Of a DNA stretch of 27,002 bases, positions 7,940-17,146 are shown one piece after another. Numbering within the stretch: position 1 is the stretch's first letter; each line of letters starts with the position of its first letter. The DNA comes from an uncultured Clostridia bacterium (GTDB lineage: Bacteria > Bacillota > Clostridia > TANB77 > CAG-508). Under the pieces are notes generated by a model, which saw only the letters and a program-made list of their open reading frames with translations, did not search any database and had not been told where the DNA came from. Where the stretch lies: assembly GCA_947629995.1 (NCBI GenBank), contig CANRFX010000008.1, positions 1 through 27,002 on the forward strand. Direction: 5' to 3'. Made by a program: the position numbers and the translations under genes.

Positions 7940-9627
7940 TGAATTCTTTAATAAGGAAAATAAAAAAAGTAATAAAAGCAATAAATATACAAAGTATAAA
8001 AGCTGCTTTAAATTATATAAAACAAAATGGGTTTAAAGGATTATATGGAACATGTATTACTTATATCAAATATGGAAGAACAGTAGTAGATGAATATGCA
8101 ACTTGGATTGATAATAATGAACCAAAATTAGAAGAATTAGAAAAACAAAAAAAATATGAATCTTGTCAAAATATTAACTTTGATATTATTTTAGAGCAAA
8201 AACAAGAAAAATTAATCCAAAGTATAGAAAACCAAACTTATAGTAAATGGACTATTTTAGAAGATAAAACAGAAAATATACTTAAAAATTCAAAAGGTGA
8301 TTATATAATATGGATTGGAAAGGATATTGAATTAACACCATTTGCTTTATATGAAATAGTAATGGCAATAGAAAAAAATGAAGGACAGGTTTTCTATAGT
8401 GATAATGATCTAAAAATAGATGAAAAAAGGCAAGAGCCTTCTTTTAAACCAGATTTTGCAATAGATACATTACTTTCTAAAAATTATATTGGAAATATGA
8501 TAGTAGTAAAAAAGAAATTTTTAGAACAAAACTCAGACATTTTGTCTAATTTAAACAAAGATATTTTTTATGACATAATGCTAAGAATATCTGAAAAAAC
8601 AAATAAAATTATTCATATACCAAAAGTATTGTATCATGAATTAGTAGAGAAAAAAGAAATAGATATAAAAAGTCAAAAAGAAATTATAAAACAATATTTA
8701 CAAAGAAATAATATGGACTATACTGAGATAAAAGATGGCATATATGAAGGAACTTATAAAATAGACTACAAAATTATAGATAATCCAAAAGTATCTTTAG
8801 TTATTCCAAATAAAGACCACATAGAGGATTTAGAAAAATTAATTGAATCAGTTAAAAAGTCAACTTATAAAAACTATGAGATTGTAATTGTAGAAAATAA
8901 CAGTAAAGAAGAAGAAACTTTTAAATATTATGACAAAATTACAAAACAAGATGAAAAAATTAGAGTAGAAAAATATAATATAAATTACTTTAATTATTCT
9001 GCAATTATTAATTTTGGTGTAGAAAAGGCAACTGGTAAATATGTTATATTATTAAACAATGACATTGAAATATTAACAAAAGATTGGATTGAACAAATGC
9101 TAATGTATGTACAAAGAAAAGATGTGGGAATTTGCGGAGTAAAATTATATTTCCCAGATAGAACAATTCAACATGCTGGAGTAACAATTGGAACTAGGGG
9201 ACTGGCAGGACATAGATATAGAGAAATAGCAGAAAAAGATTTTACTTCAACAGATTACATTAATATTGTACAAGACCTAAGTAGTGTAACAGCAGCATGT
9301 TTTATGGTAGAAAAAAAATTATATGAAGAACTATTAGGATTTGATGAAAAATTAGCAGTTGCTTTTAATGATGTGGATTTTTGTTTAAAAGTAAGACAAG
9401 AAAATTTACTAATTGTATATAATCCATTTGTTTGTGGCTATCACTATGAATCTAAATCTAGAGGAGAAGATACAGAAAATAAAGAAAAACAAAAAAGATT
9501 TGCAAAAGAATATGAATTATTTGTAAAAAGATGGGCAGGGGTAATTGCAAAAGGAGACCCATATTACAATAAAAATTATAGATTAGACACAGATATTCCA
9601 AAAATAAATTATAACAAAATAATATAA
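7939..9627 (+). CDS. Tandem GT2 glycosyltransferase
   Basis: A 562-residue cytoplasmic glycosyltransferase with a divergent first GT2-like domain (about 75-270; SIENQTYSKW, YSDNDLK at 153-159) and a full second GT2 domain (285-510; VSLVIPNKDH, LLNNDIE at 371-377 as the metal motif, FNDVDFC at 476-482, HYESKSRG at 502-509). This tandem arrangement is common among rhamnan and other surface-polysaccharide polymerising or priming glycosyltransferases. The first domain lacks a clear catalytic base region and may be structural. The ATG at 7939 overlaps the upstream stop, with AAGGG and GAGG just before it; an in-frame GTG at 7900 inside the previous gene is less likely. There is no in-frame CGG, and the TGC GGA at 9135-9140 is out of phase and undisturbed. 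Confidence 0.87.
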   Translation: MNSLIRKIKKVIKAINIQSIKAALNYIKQNGFKGLYGTCITYIKYGRTVVDEYATWIDNNEPKLEELEKQKKYESCQNINFDIILEQKQEKLIQSIENQTYSKWTILEDKTENILKNSKGDYIIWIGKDIELTPFALYEIVMAIEKNEGQVFYSDNDLKIDEKRQEPSFKPDFAIDTLLSKNYIGNMIVVKKKFLEQNSDILSNLNKDIFYDIMLRISEKTNKIIHIPKVLYHELVEKKEIDIKSQKEIIKQYLQRNNMDYTEIKDGIYEGTYKIDYKIIDNPKVSLVIPNKDHIEDLEKLIESVKKSTYKNYEIVIVENNSKEEETFKYYDKITKQDEKIRVEKYNINYFNYSAIINFGVEKATGKYVILLNNDIEILTKDWIEQMLMYVQRKDVGICGVKLYFPDRTIQHAGVTIGTRGLAGHRYREIAEKDFTSTDYINIVQDLSSVTAACFMVEKKLYEELLGFDEKLAVAFNDVDFCLKVRQENLLIVYNPFVCGYHYESKSRGEDTENKEKQKRFAKEYELFVKRWAGVIAKGDPYYNKNYRLDTDIPKINYNKII

Positions 9628-9654
9628 GTTTTTATATTACAAGGAGAATAAAAC

Positions 9655-10605
9655 ATGAAAACAGCCATTTTAATACCATGCTATAATGAAGAAATGACAA
9701 TTGAAAAAGTAATAAAAGATTTTAAAAAAGAATTACCAGAAGCAGAAATTTATGTATATGATAATAATTCTGAAGATAAAACAGCTGAAATTGCAAAAAG
9801 AAATGGCGCAATTGTAAAACATGAATACAGGCAAGGTAAAGGAAATGTAGTAAGAAGTATGTTTCGAGATATAGATGCAGATATTTATGTTATGGTAGAT
9901 GGCGATGATACTTATCCTGCAGAACAAGTGAATAAATTGATAGAACCAATTATAAAAGAAGAAGCGGATATGGTAACAGGAGATAGACTGACAAATGGAA
10001 CATATAAAAAGGAAAACAAAAGACATTTTCATAAATTCGGAAATAATTTAGTAAAAAAAGCGATAAATTTTATATATAAAACAGATTTAAAAGATATTAT
10101 GACTGGGTATAGAGCATTCAATAAAAAATTTGTAAAAAATATACCAATTATGAGTCAAAAATTTGAGATAGAAACAGAGCTAACATTTCATGCACTAGAT
10201 AAAAGATTTTTAATAAAAGAAATACCAATTTCGTATAGAAATAGACCAAGCGGAAGTAAATCAAAATTAAACACAGTAAGTGATGGAATAAAAGTAATAA
10301 AAACAATTGTAGGAATGTGTAAAGATTCAAAACCACGTCAATTTTTTTGGTGGATTTCATTATTATTTATTATAGTAGGATTATTAATTGGAATACCAGT
10401 TATAGTAGAATTTTTTAGAACTGGATATATAACAAAAATACCTTCAGCAATACTTGCAACTGGAATAATGATATTTGCCATTATAATAGCACAATGTGGC
10501 GTAATACTAGATACTGTAGTAAAACAAAACAAAGAAAAATATGAAATGGAAATATCAAGATTTCTGCAGTTAGAAAATTTAATAGACGGAAAAGAGGAGA
10601 AATAA
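9655..10605 (+). CDS. DPM1-like polyprenyl-phosphate glycosyltransferase with two C-terminal membrane spans
   Basis: Transfers a nucleotide-activated sugar, probably to undecaprenyl phosphate at the inner face of the membrane. The GT2 domain (1-225) shows LIPCYNEE at the start, DNNSED (36-41), the metal motif VDGDDTYP (81-88) and FEIETELTFHAL with a following basic RPSGSKSKL, typical of polyprenol-phosphate hexosyltransferases. Two strong hydrophobic spans follow (about 228-252 and 260-288). The 316-residue length fits. AAGGAG precedes the ATG. The stop overlaps the next start by one base (TAATG). With the GT2, DUF2304 and SMR-like genes that follow, it looks like a lipid-linked sugar module. 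Specificity is not readable from sequence. Confidence 0.87.
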   Translation: MKTAILIPCYNEEMTIEKVIKDFKKELPEAEIYVYDNNSEDKTAEIAKRNGAIVKHEYRQGKGNVVRSMFRDIDADIYVMVDGDDTYPAEQVNKLIEPIIKEEADMVTGDRLTNGTYKKENKRHFHKFGNNLVKKAINFIYKTDLKDIMTGYRAFNKKFVKNIPIMSQKFEIETELTFHALDKRFLIKEIPISYRNRPSGSKSKLNTVSDGIKVIKTIVGMCKDSKPRQFFWWISLLFIIVGLLIGIPVIVEFFRTGYITKIPSAILATGIMIFAIIIAQCGVILDTVVKQNKEKYEMEISRFLQLENLIDGKEEK

Positions 10606-11285
10606 TGCCAAAAGTATTGCTTATAGTACCAGCTTACAATGAAAAATTAAATATAAAGAAAACAATAGATGACATAATAAATAACACAAACTATGATTAT
10701 ATTATAATTGATGATTGTTCAAAAGATGGCACAAAAGAAATATGTAAGGAAAATCATTTTAATTATCTTTCTTTACCAATTAATTATGGATTAACTAGTG
10801 GAATTCAACTAGGCATGAAATATGCTTATAAATATGATTATGATATTGCAATACAATTTGATGGTGATGGGCAACATCAAGCAAAATATTTACAAGATTT
10901 AGTAAAAGAAATAGAAGAGAATAATACTGACATAGCAATTGGTTCAAGATTTATAACGAAAAAAAAGCCAAAAACAACAAGAATGATAGGTAGTATGTTG
11001 ATTTCTAGTGTAATTAAATTAACAACTGGAAAAACAATTAAAGATCCAACTTCTGGAATGAGAGCTTATAATAAAGAGGTTATAAAAAGATTTGTAACAA
11101 ATAGTAGTTTAACTCCAGAACCAGATACATTAGTGTATTTTATAAAAAAGAAAATGAAAATAAAAGAAGTGCAAGTAGAAATGAGTAAAAGAGAATATGG
11201 AAAAAGTTACTTAAATCCGCTTAAGTCGATAGAATATATGATTAATATGTTATTTTCAATTATTTTTATTAGAGCAATTACATGA
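10605..11285 (+). CDS. GT2 family glycosyltransferase
   Basis: A 226-residue single-domain GT-A enzyme: LLIVPAYNE near the N-terminus, IIDDCSKDG (34-42), GLTSGIQLGMKYA (62-74), the metal motif FDGDGQH (85-91) and DPTSGMRAYN further on. This is the small DPM1-like class without the long membrane tail, though the C-terminus ends hydrophobically (MLFSIIFIRAIT). It is translationally coupled to the preceding gene through TAATG, with AGAGGAG inside that gene. A DUF2304 protein follows 25 bases later, a frequent pairing in Gram-positive surface-polysaccharide loci, where the two may act together at the membrane. The sugar is unknown. Confidence 0.87.
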   Translation: MPKVLLIVPAYNEKLNIKKTIDDIINNTNYDYIIIDDCSKDGTKEICKENHFNYLSLPINYGLTSGIQLGMKYAYKYDYDIAIQFDGDGQHQAKYLQDLVKEIEENNTDIAIGSRFITKKKPKTTRMIGSMLISSVIKLTTGKTIKDPTSGMRAYNKEVIKRFVTNSSLTPEPDTLVYFIKKKMKIKEVQVEMSKREYGKSYLNPLKSIEYMINMLFSIIFIRAIT

Positions 11286-11310
11286 AAAATTAAATAAGGT
11301 AGGGATTAAT

Positions 11311-11673
11311 ATGTCAATAACACTAAGAATTATTTTAATAATATGTTCAATTATTGCATTTTTACTATCAATTATGAAAATAAAACAAGCAAAATTAAAA
11401 GTAGTAAATTCAGTTATATGGATGGTAGGAGCAATTCTATTAATTTTTATGAGTTTGTTTTCAAATGTAGTGGAATGGATATCTTCTAGTTTGGGTTTTA
11501 TAGCACCAGTTAATTTTGTGTTTTTAATCACAATAATATTTTTACTAATAGAAGTATTTACAGATAATATAAGAATTTCAGAGTTAAATGAAAAAATAAA
11601 GAATTTAAATCATTATATTGCATTATCAGAACATGAAAAAAGACAAAATAATCTCAAAAATGAAGGAGAATAA
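11311..11673 (+). CDS. DUF2304 small membrane protein
   Basis: A 120-residue protein with three hydrophobic segments (about 5-22, 33-51, 62-82) and a charged C-terminal helix (EVFTDNIRISELNEKIKNL). Size, span layout and the ELN-K-L helix match DUF2304 proteins that accompany small GT2 enzymes. No catalytic function is established from the sequence; a partner or membrane anchor for the upstream glycosyltransferase is a reasonable guess. GTAGGG precedes the ATG. Its stop lies two bases before the next start. Confidence 0.8.
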   Translation: MSITLRIILIICSIIAFLLSIMKIKQAKLKVVNSVIWMVGAILLIFMSLFSNVVEWISSSLGFIAPVNFVFLITIIFLLIEVFTDNIRISELNEKIKNLNHYIALSEHEKRQNNLKNEGE

Positions 11674-11674
11674 A

Positions 11675-12049
11675 ATGGAAAAGAGGAGAAAAAAGATGAT
11701 GCAAGTAATTATCATATTTATCTATATTTGCCTTTCAATATCAGGTCTAGTTTTAATGAAATTAGGTGGAAATCCAGGAACTGTCTCTATGTCAGATGGA
11801 AATATAAATTTTGGAATTAGTACAATTAGTTTATTAGGATTTATCTTTTATATTGGAAGTTTCCTTTTGTTTACAAGAATGGTAGTAATATTTAATTTAA
11901 GCTATATTATGCCACTTACTACAGGAATTGTTCAAGTATTATCACTTGCTTTTTCTAAAATTATTTTTAAAGAAGAATTTACAACAACTGGTTTAATTGG
12001 AGCGTGTGTTATTATTATTGGAGTTATCTTAATTAATTGGAAACATTAG
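11675..12049 (+). CDS. SMR/EamA-like small membrane transporter
   Basis: A 124-residue protein with four hydrophobic spans, including SGLVLMKLGG and a terminal LIGACVIIIGVILINW, the hallmark of the last helix in SMR and EamA half-size transporters. Relatives in glycan loci (ArnE/ArnF-like) move undecaprenyl-phosphate-linked sugars across the membrane, so this may be the flippase for the lipid-linked sugar made by the GT2 enzymes upstream; that role is inference. The ATG at 11675 is chosen for its GAAGGAG. An earlier in-frame ATG at 11618 lies inside the DUF2304 gene and is unlikely. This is the last gene of the block; no hairpin terminator is visible in the 48-base gap that follows. Confidence 0.78.
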   Translation: MEKRRKKMMQVIIIFIYICLSISGLVLMKLGGNPGTVSMSDGNINFGISTISLLGFIFYIGSFLLFTRMVVIFNLSYIMPLTTGIVQVLSLAFSKIIFKEEFTTTGLIGACVIIIGVILINWKH

Positions 12050-12052
12050 ACT

Positions 12053-12081
12053 TTGAATGCAAAATAAAATAAAAATATAAT
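12053..12081 (+). promoter_or_regulatory. Possible promoter before the RICIN-GH25 gene
   Basis: TTGAAT (12053-12058), a 17-base spacer and a perfect TATAAT (12076-12081). The expected start near 12088 would leave only about ten leader bases and cut into the ribosome binding site GTGGTGG (12086-12092), so it may be fortuitous in this AT-rich gap. Confidence 0.35.
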
Positions 12082-12097
12082 ATAAGTGGTGGTTAAA

Positions 12098-15000
12098 ATG
12101 AGAAAAAAAATCGTTATAATTTTATTAATAGTAGTTATAATATGTAATATTTTTTTAATAACAACAAGTTTAGCTATTGATAGTGAAAATATAAATAATA
12201 TGAATAATTTAACAAATACAAGCAAAAACACTAGTACTAATATAATTAAAAATGAAAATGCAAATGCAAATACAAATACTGACATGATGATTAGTAATGA
12301 TGAAACAAAAGAAGAAAATGTAGAGTATGATACAGAAAACTCAAGTAATGTAACTGCGAATGAGGAAATTGAGGAAAATTATAAACAAGAAAGTGATACA
12401 AATAAAGCTGAAGAAATAAATAATTCAGTAAAAATTGATACACAAATTTTAGAAGAAGGAATATATGAAATATATGCATATGTTGGAGAAACAAAAGTAA
12501 TAGATGTGCATGGAGCTGACAAAAATGATAAAGCCAATATAGAAATTTACGAACGCATGAATCAAAATAATCAAAAATATAGAGTACAATTAAATGATGA
12601 TGGTACATATACTTTTTTTGCTTTGCATTCTAATAAAGTACTAGATGTAGAAGGAAATGGAAAATCAAATGAAACGAATGTATGTCAATATACATATAAT
12701 GGAGGAGACAATCAAAAATGGTATATAGAATCATGTGGAAATGGATATTATTATATTATTTCTAAAGCAAATGGATTGTATTTAGATGTATACCAAACAC
12801 AAGGAAAAGACGGACAAAACATACAAATGTACCAGAAAAATGAAGGATTAGGTCAAAAATTCAAATTTTCAAAAGTAATAGATAAAGGAACTAAAACTAT
12901 AGAAAATGGAATTTATAATATTTATTCAAACGTAGCGAAAAATCGTTTATTAGAAGTACCAAACAGTGAAATAAATGATGAAGTAGAAATAAAAACTGCA
13001 ACTAATAAAAATATAGCAAGCCAAAAATTTCAAGTTACATATAATAATGATGGAACTTATACAATATTAGTATTACATACAGGAAAAGCTTTAGATGTAA
13101 AATATGGAAGTGGAAAAAATAAAACTGCAGTCCAACAATATACAAAACATGATGGAGATATGCAAAAGTGGATTATAAAGCAAAATACAAATGGAACATA
13201 TTCTTTAATTGCAAAATGTAATGGACTAGCGTTAGATATAGATAGATCAAATACAAGTGTTGGTGCTAAAGTACAAACATTTAATTTTCATGGAGAAAAG
13301 TCACAACAATTTATATTTGAGGAGTGTAAAGAAACAGATGTATCAAATATGTCAGCAGATAACGGAACATATAGAATTTTAAGTACAGTAAATCCTAATA
13401 AGGTAATGCAATTTTCAAACAATAGTATATATATACAAATGTGGGAAAATGCAAATAGTTTACAACAAAAATATGAAATAGTATATGGTGAAGATGGATA
13501 TTATAAAATTAAATCCAAAAAATCTAATAAGTTCTTAACTGTAGAAAGTGCAACTCCTACAATAGGAAGCAAAATAAAACAAGAAGAGGGTGGCAATTTA
13601 GATACCCAAAAATGGATTTTGAAAAAATATTCTGAAAGTATATATGCAATTATATCTAAATGTGGAAATTTATATATTACTTTATCAAATTCAAATATAC
13701 AAAATGGACAAACACTACAATTGGCTTTAGGAACAGATTTATCAAACCAAAGGTTTATATTGGTAAATGAAACACCAAAGAATAATATTAAACAAATTGA
13801 AAATGGAGTATATCAAATTATAACAAAGGGCAATAAAGTCCTTGATATTTATGGAGCAAGTTATGATAATGTAGCAAATGCGATAATTTTTAATAATTCA
13901 AAAGCACAAAATCAAAAATTTCAAATTACAAGAGTAGGAGATACTAATTATTATAAAATAACAGCTATACATTCAGCAAAAGTATTAGATGTAGAATCTA
14001 ATAATACTAATATAGGGGCTAATGTTATTCAATTTGATTACAGTCGGTGCTAACAATCAACTATGGCTAATAAAAGATTGTGGTGATGGATATTTTAGTA
14101 TTATTTCAAAAGAAAGTGGACTTTACTTAGATGTAACAGGAGCTAATGTAAGTACAGCAGAAACAAATATAGAATTATGGTATAATAATGATGGAGATGC
14201 ACAAAAATTTAAATTATTACCAATAAATATAATTAATAATGATTCATATATGATATCTAATCAATCAAATAATAGTATGTTTTTTGATGTTTATGGAAAT
14301 ACGCAAGATGAAAATGCAAATATACAAATATGGCCAAAAAATAACGAAAACAATCAAATATTTAGAGTAGAAAGCACTGATAATGTAAATTATAAAATTA
14401 TTGCCAGACATTCTAATAAAGTTTTAACTGTATTATCTGATAATAATGTAGTTCAAGCAACAGATACTAATAGTGATAATCAACAATGGATTTTTGAAAC
14501 AATAGGAAATGATTATTATAAAATAAAATCAAAATATAATAATTTATATTTGCATCTAAATGGAACAAATATAGAAGTAGCAAAAGAGCAAAAAACATCA
14601 GCACAAAATTTCAAATTTAATAATTTAGATCAAAAAACAGGAATTGATGTTAGTGAATTTAATGGATTAATCAATTGGGAGTATGTAAAAAGATCAGGAA
14701 TTGATTATGCCATGATAAGAGTTGGATATAGAGGATATAGAACAGGAGCATTTGCAGAAGATAGATATTTTAGACAAAATGTAATTGGAGCAAAGAAAGT
14801 TGGATTAAAAATAGGTATTTACATTTATACACAGGCAGTAAATGAACAAGAAGCAATAGAAGAAGCAAATTGGACTATAAATAAATTAAAAGAAATTGGA
14901 TATGAAAATCAAATAGATTATCCAATTGCAATTGATACAGAAAACTCAGGAGGAAATCCGCCAGGAAGAGCAGATGGATTAGATATAGATACAAGAACAA

Positions 15001-15260
15001 GAGTATGTGCAGCTTTTTGTAATACAATACAAGCTAATGGATACAGACCAATGATTTATGCAAGTAGAAATTGGTTTTATAATAAATTAAATGTAAATCA
15101 ATTAAATCAGTATAATATCTGGTTGGCACATTATACAAATTCTCCAAATTCGAAATCAGACTATAAATATCACTATGAGATGTGGCAATATACAGATTTT
15201 GGACAAGTTATGGGAATTCCAACTAATGTTGATATGAATATATGTTATCATAATTATTAA
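12098..15260 (+). CDS. Secreted five-trefoil RICIN lectin with GH25 lysozyme domain, one CGG +1 site
   Basis: A 1053-residue exported wall hydrolase, read as 12098-14044 plus 14046-15260. It has a signal peptide (about 1-27, ending SLA) and an Asn/Thr/Glu-rich linker to about 115. Five RICIN-like beta-trefoil domains of roughly 135-145 residues follow, recognisable by recurring NGxY openings, VLDVxG and QKW/QKF motifs. A GH25 muramidase domain occupies about 846-1053: GIDVSEFNG start, the acidic strand YPIAIDTENSGG, RPMIYAS and a final YEMWQYTDFG. The shift lies in the fourth trefoil at Gly650 (DYS-G-ANNQLW). The internal copy YNGGDNQKW, encoded without a shift in the first trefoil, aligns residue for residue. 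Zero-frame reading would stop at 14051-14053 and lose the lysozyme domain. GTGGTGG precedes the ATG at 12098. The RICIN domains probably anchor the enzyme to a surface glycan (inference). Confidence 0.9.
14045..14048 (+). other. CGG +1 frameshift site 5 (AGT-C-GGT, RICIN-GH25 Gly650)
   Basis: In-frame CGG after GAT TAC AGT. Skipping C14045 gives YSGANNQLW, matching the YNGGDNQKW repeat elsewhere in the same protein. The zero frame reaches TAA at 14051-14053, two codons later. Confidence 0.9.
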
Positions 15261-15292
15261 CATAATATCTAAAATAAAATATTTTTAGACAT

Positions 15293-15322
15293 AAAAGTAC
15301 AAGAAAACCTTGTACTTTTTTT
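15293..15322 (+). terminator. Rho-independent terminator after the RICIN-GH25 gene
   Basis: A perfect 11-base stem, AAAAGTACAAG (15293-15303) with CTTGTACTTTT (15309-15319), has a 5-base loop and a run of seven T from 15316 to 15322. Confidence 0.88.
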
Positions 15323-15338
15323 AGTTTAATGATATGAT
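15311..15338 (+). promoter_or_regulatory. Probable promoter of the dTDP-rhamnose operon
   Basis: An extended -10, TGA-TATGAT (15330-15338), lies 16 bases after TGTACT (15311-15316), a weak -35 embedded in the terminator stem. The same TGA-TATGAT and TGTAC arrangement is found before prs. It would start transcription near 15345, upstream of rfbD. Confidence 0.5.
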
Positions 15339-15379
15339 AATAACGATTTAATAAAAAACAAAAAAGAAGGTAAAATAAA

Positions 15380-16240
15380 ATGAAGATTTTAATAACAGGA
15401 GCAAATGGAATGCTTGCAAAATCAGTAAAGAAAAGATTAGAAGGAAATGAACTAATCTGTACAGATGTAGAAGATTTAGATATTACAAATTATAAAGCAG
15501 TTTCAGAATTTGTAAAAAAAACAAAACCAAATTATATTATAAATTGTGCAGCATATACTGCTGTAGATAAAGCAGAAGAAGCAGGAGAAATAGTAGAAAA
15601 AATAAATGCACAAGGACCAGAAAATCTTGCAAAAGCAGCTAATGAAAATAATAGTGTGCTAGTACATATTAGTACAGATTATGTATTTGGTGGAGAATTA
15701 GAAATAGAAAAAGATTACAAAGAAGAAGATTCTAAAAATCCAGTAACAGCTTATGGTATTACAAAATTACACGGAGAAGAAAAAATAAAGGAAAATACAA
15801 ATAAATATTATATTTTTAGAACAGCATGGTTATATGGCGAAGGAAACAATTTTGTAAGAACAATGTTAAAATTAGCAGAAACTAAACAAGAATTAAGTGT
15901 AGTAGCTGACCAACATGGTTCTCCTACATATGCAGAAGATTTAGCAAATATAATTGGAGAAGCAATCGAAAAACAAATACCATATGGAATTTATCATGCT
16001 ACAAACCAAGGATATACAACTTGGTATGAATTTACTAAAACAATATTTGAATATGCAGGTGTTTCTTGCAAGGTAACACCAGTAACAACTGAAAAATACA
16101 TAGAAATGATGAAAATAACACAAGCAAAAAGACCAAAAAATTCAAAATTATCAAAAGAAAAATTATTAGCTCAAGGAATTAATGTGCCTAATTGGCAAGA
16201 TGCTTTAAAAAGATATCTAATGAAAGAAGGAAAAATATAA
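15380..16240 (+). CDS. rfbD: dTDP-4-dehydrorhamnose reductase
   Basis: Last step of dTDP-L-rhamnose synthesis: NADPH-dependent reduction of dTDP-4-keto-L-rhamnose. The 286-residue length is typical. It has the nucleotide-binding ITGANGML (5-12), STDYVFGG (98-105), the catalytic Tyr-x-x-x-Lys as YGITK (125-129) and FRTAWLYGEG. AGAAGG precedes the ATG. It is the first gene of the rhamnose operon, followed by rfbA after 19 bases; gene order D-A-(membrane gene)-C-B. The one CGG trinucleotide (CAC GGA, HGE) is out of phase. Confidence 0.95.
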   Translation: MKILITGANGMLAKSVKKRLEGNELICTDVEDLDITNYKAVSEFVKKTKPNYIINCAAYTAVDKAEEAGEIVEKINAQGPENLAKAANENNSVLVHISTDYVFGGELEIEKDYKEEDSKNPVTAYGITKLHGEEKIKENTNKYYIFRTAWLYGEGNNFVRTMLKLAETKQELSVVADQHGSPTYAEDLANIIGEAIEKQIPYGIYHATNQGYTTWYEFTKTIFEYAGVSCKVTPVTTEKYIEMMKITQAKRPKNSKLSKEKLLAQGINVPNWQDALKRYLMKEGKI

Positions 16241-16259
16241 ATAGAAGGGATTATATTGA

Positions 16260-17135
16260 ATGAAAAATAGAAAAGGAATTATTTTAGCAGGTGGAAGTGG
16301 AACAAGATTATATCCATTAACACATGCAATATCAAAACAAATTATGCCTGTATATGATAAACCTATGATTTATTATCCATTGTCTGTATTAATGGAAGCA
16401 AACATAAGAGAAGTATTAATAATTTCAACTCCAAGAGATATTGATATTTTTAAAGATTTATTAGGAGACGGAAACAAATGGGGAATGAAATTTGAATATA
16501 AAGTGCAAGAAAAACCAAATGGATTAGCAGAAGCATTTATTATAGGAGAAGAGTTTATTGAAGATAATAATGTTGCTATGATACTTGGGGATAATATGTT
16601 TTATGGTTCTCATCTTCCAGAAATGTTAAAAAGAGCAAATGAAAGAGAAAATGAATCTACTATATTTGGTTATCAAGTAAAAGATCCAAGAGCTTATGGT
16701 GTTGTTGAGATAGATCAAAATGGAAAAGCAATTTCTATTGAAGAAAAGCCAAGTAATCCAAAATCTAATTATGCAGTTCCAGGTTTATATTTCTATACAA
16801 ATGATGTAGTAGAAATTGCAAAAAATATTAAGCCATCAGAAAGAGGAGAATTAGAAATTACATCTGTTAATGAAGAATATATGAAAAGAAATAAATTATA
16901 TGTTGAAACTTTTGGAAGAGGCATGACTTGGTTCGATACAGGAACACATGATGCTTTATTAGAAACAGCAAGTTTTGTTCAAACAATAGAAAAAAGACAA
17001 GGATTGCAAGTTTGTTGCCCAGAAGAAATCGCTTACCAAAAAGGATGGATTACAAAAGAGCAATTATCAAAACTTGCAGATAATTATATGAAAACAGATT
17101 ATGGAAAATATTTAAAAAGTATAGCAGAAGAATAA
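16260..17135 (+). CDS. rfbA: Glucose-1-phosphate thymidylyltransferase
   Basis: First step of the dTDP-L-rhamnose pathway: glucose-1-phosphate plus dTTP gives dTDP-glucose and pyrophosphate. The 291 residues include the signature GGSGTRLYPLT (11-21), KQIMPVYDKPM (26-36), LGDNMFYG and EEKPSNPKSNYAVPGLYFY, all canonical for RfbA/RmlA. The C-terminal part (KGWITKEQL) is the usual helical, allosteric-site region. GAAGGG precedes the ATG at 16260. The next gene follows after 11 bases. Confidence 0.96.
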   Translation: MKNRKGIILAGGSGTRLYPLTHAISKQIMPVYDKPMIYYPLSVLMEANIREVLIISTPRDIDIFKDLLGDGNKWGMKFEYKVQEKPNGLAEAFIIGEEFIEDNNVAMILGDNMFYGSHLPEMLKRANERENESTIFGYQVKDPRAYGVVEIDQNGKAISIEEKPSNPKSNYAVPGLYFYTNDVVEIAKNIKPSERGELEITSVNEEYMKRNKLYVETFGRGMTWFDTGTHDALLETASFVQTIEKRQGLQVCCPEEIAYQKGWITKEQLSKLADNYMKTDYGKYLKSIAEE

Positions 17136-17146
17136 AGGAGAAATTT

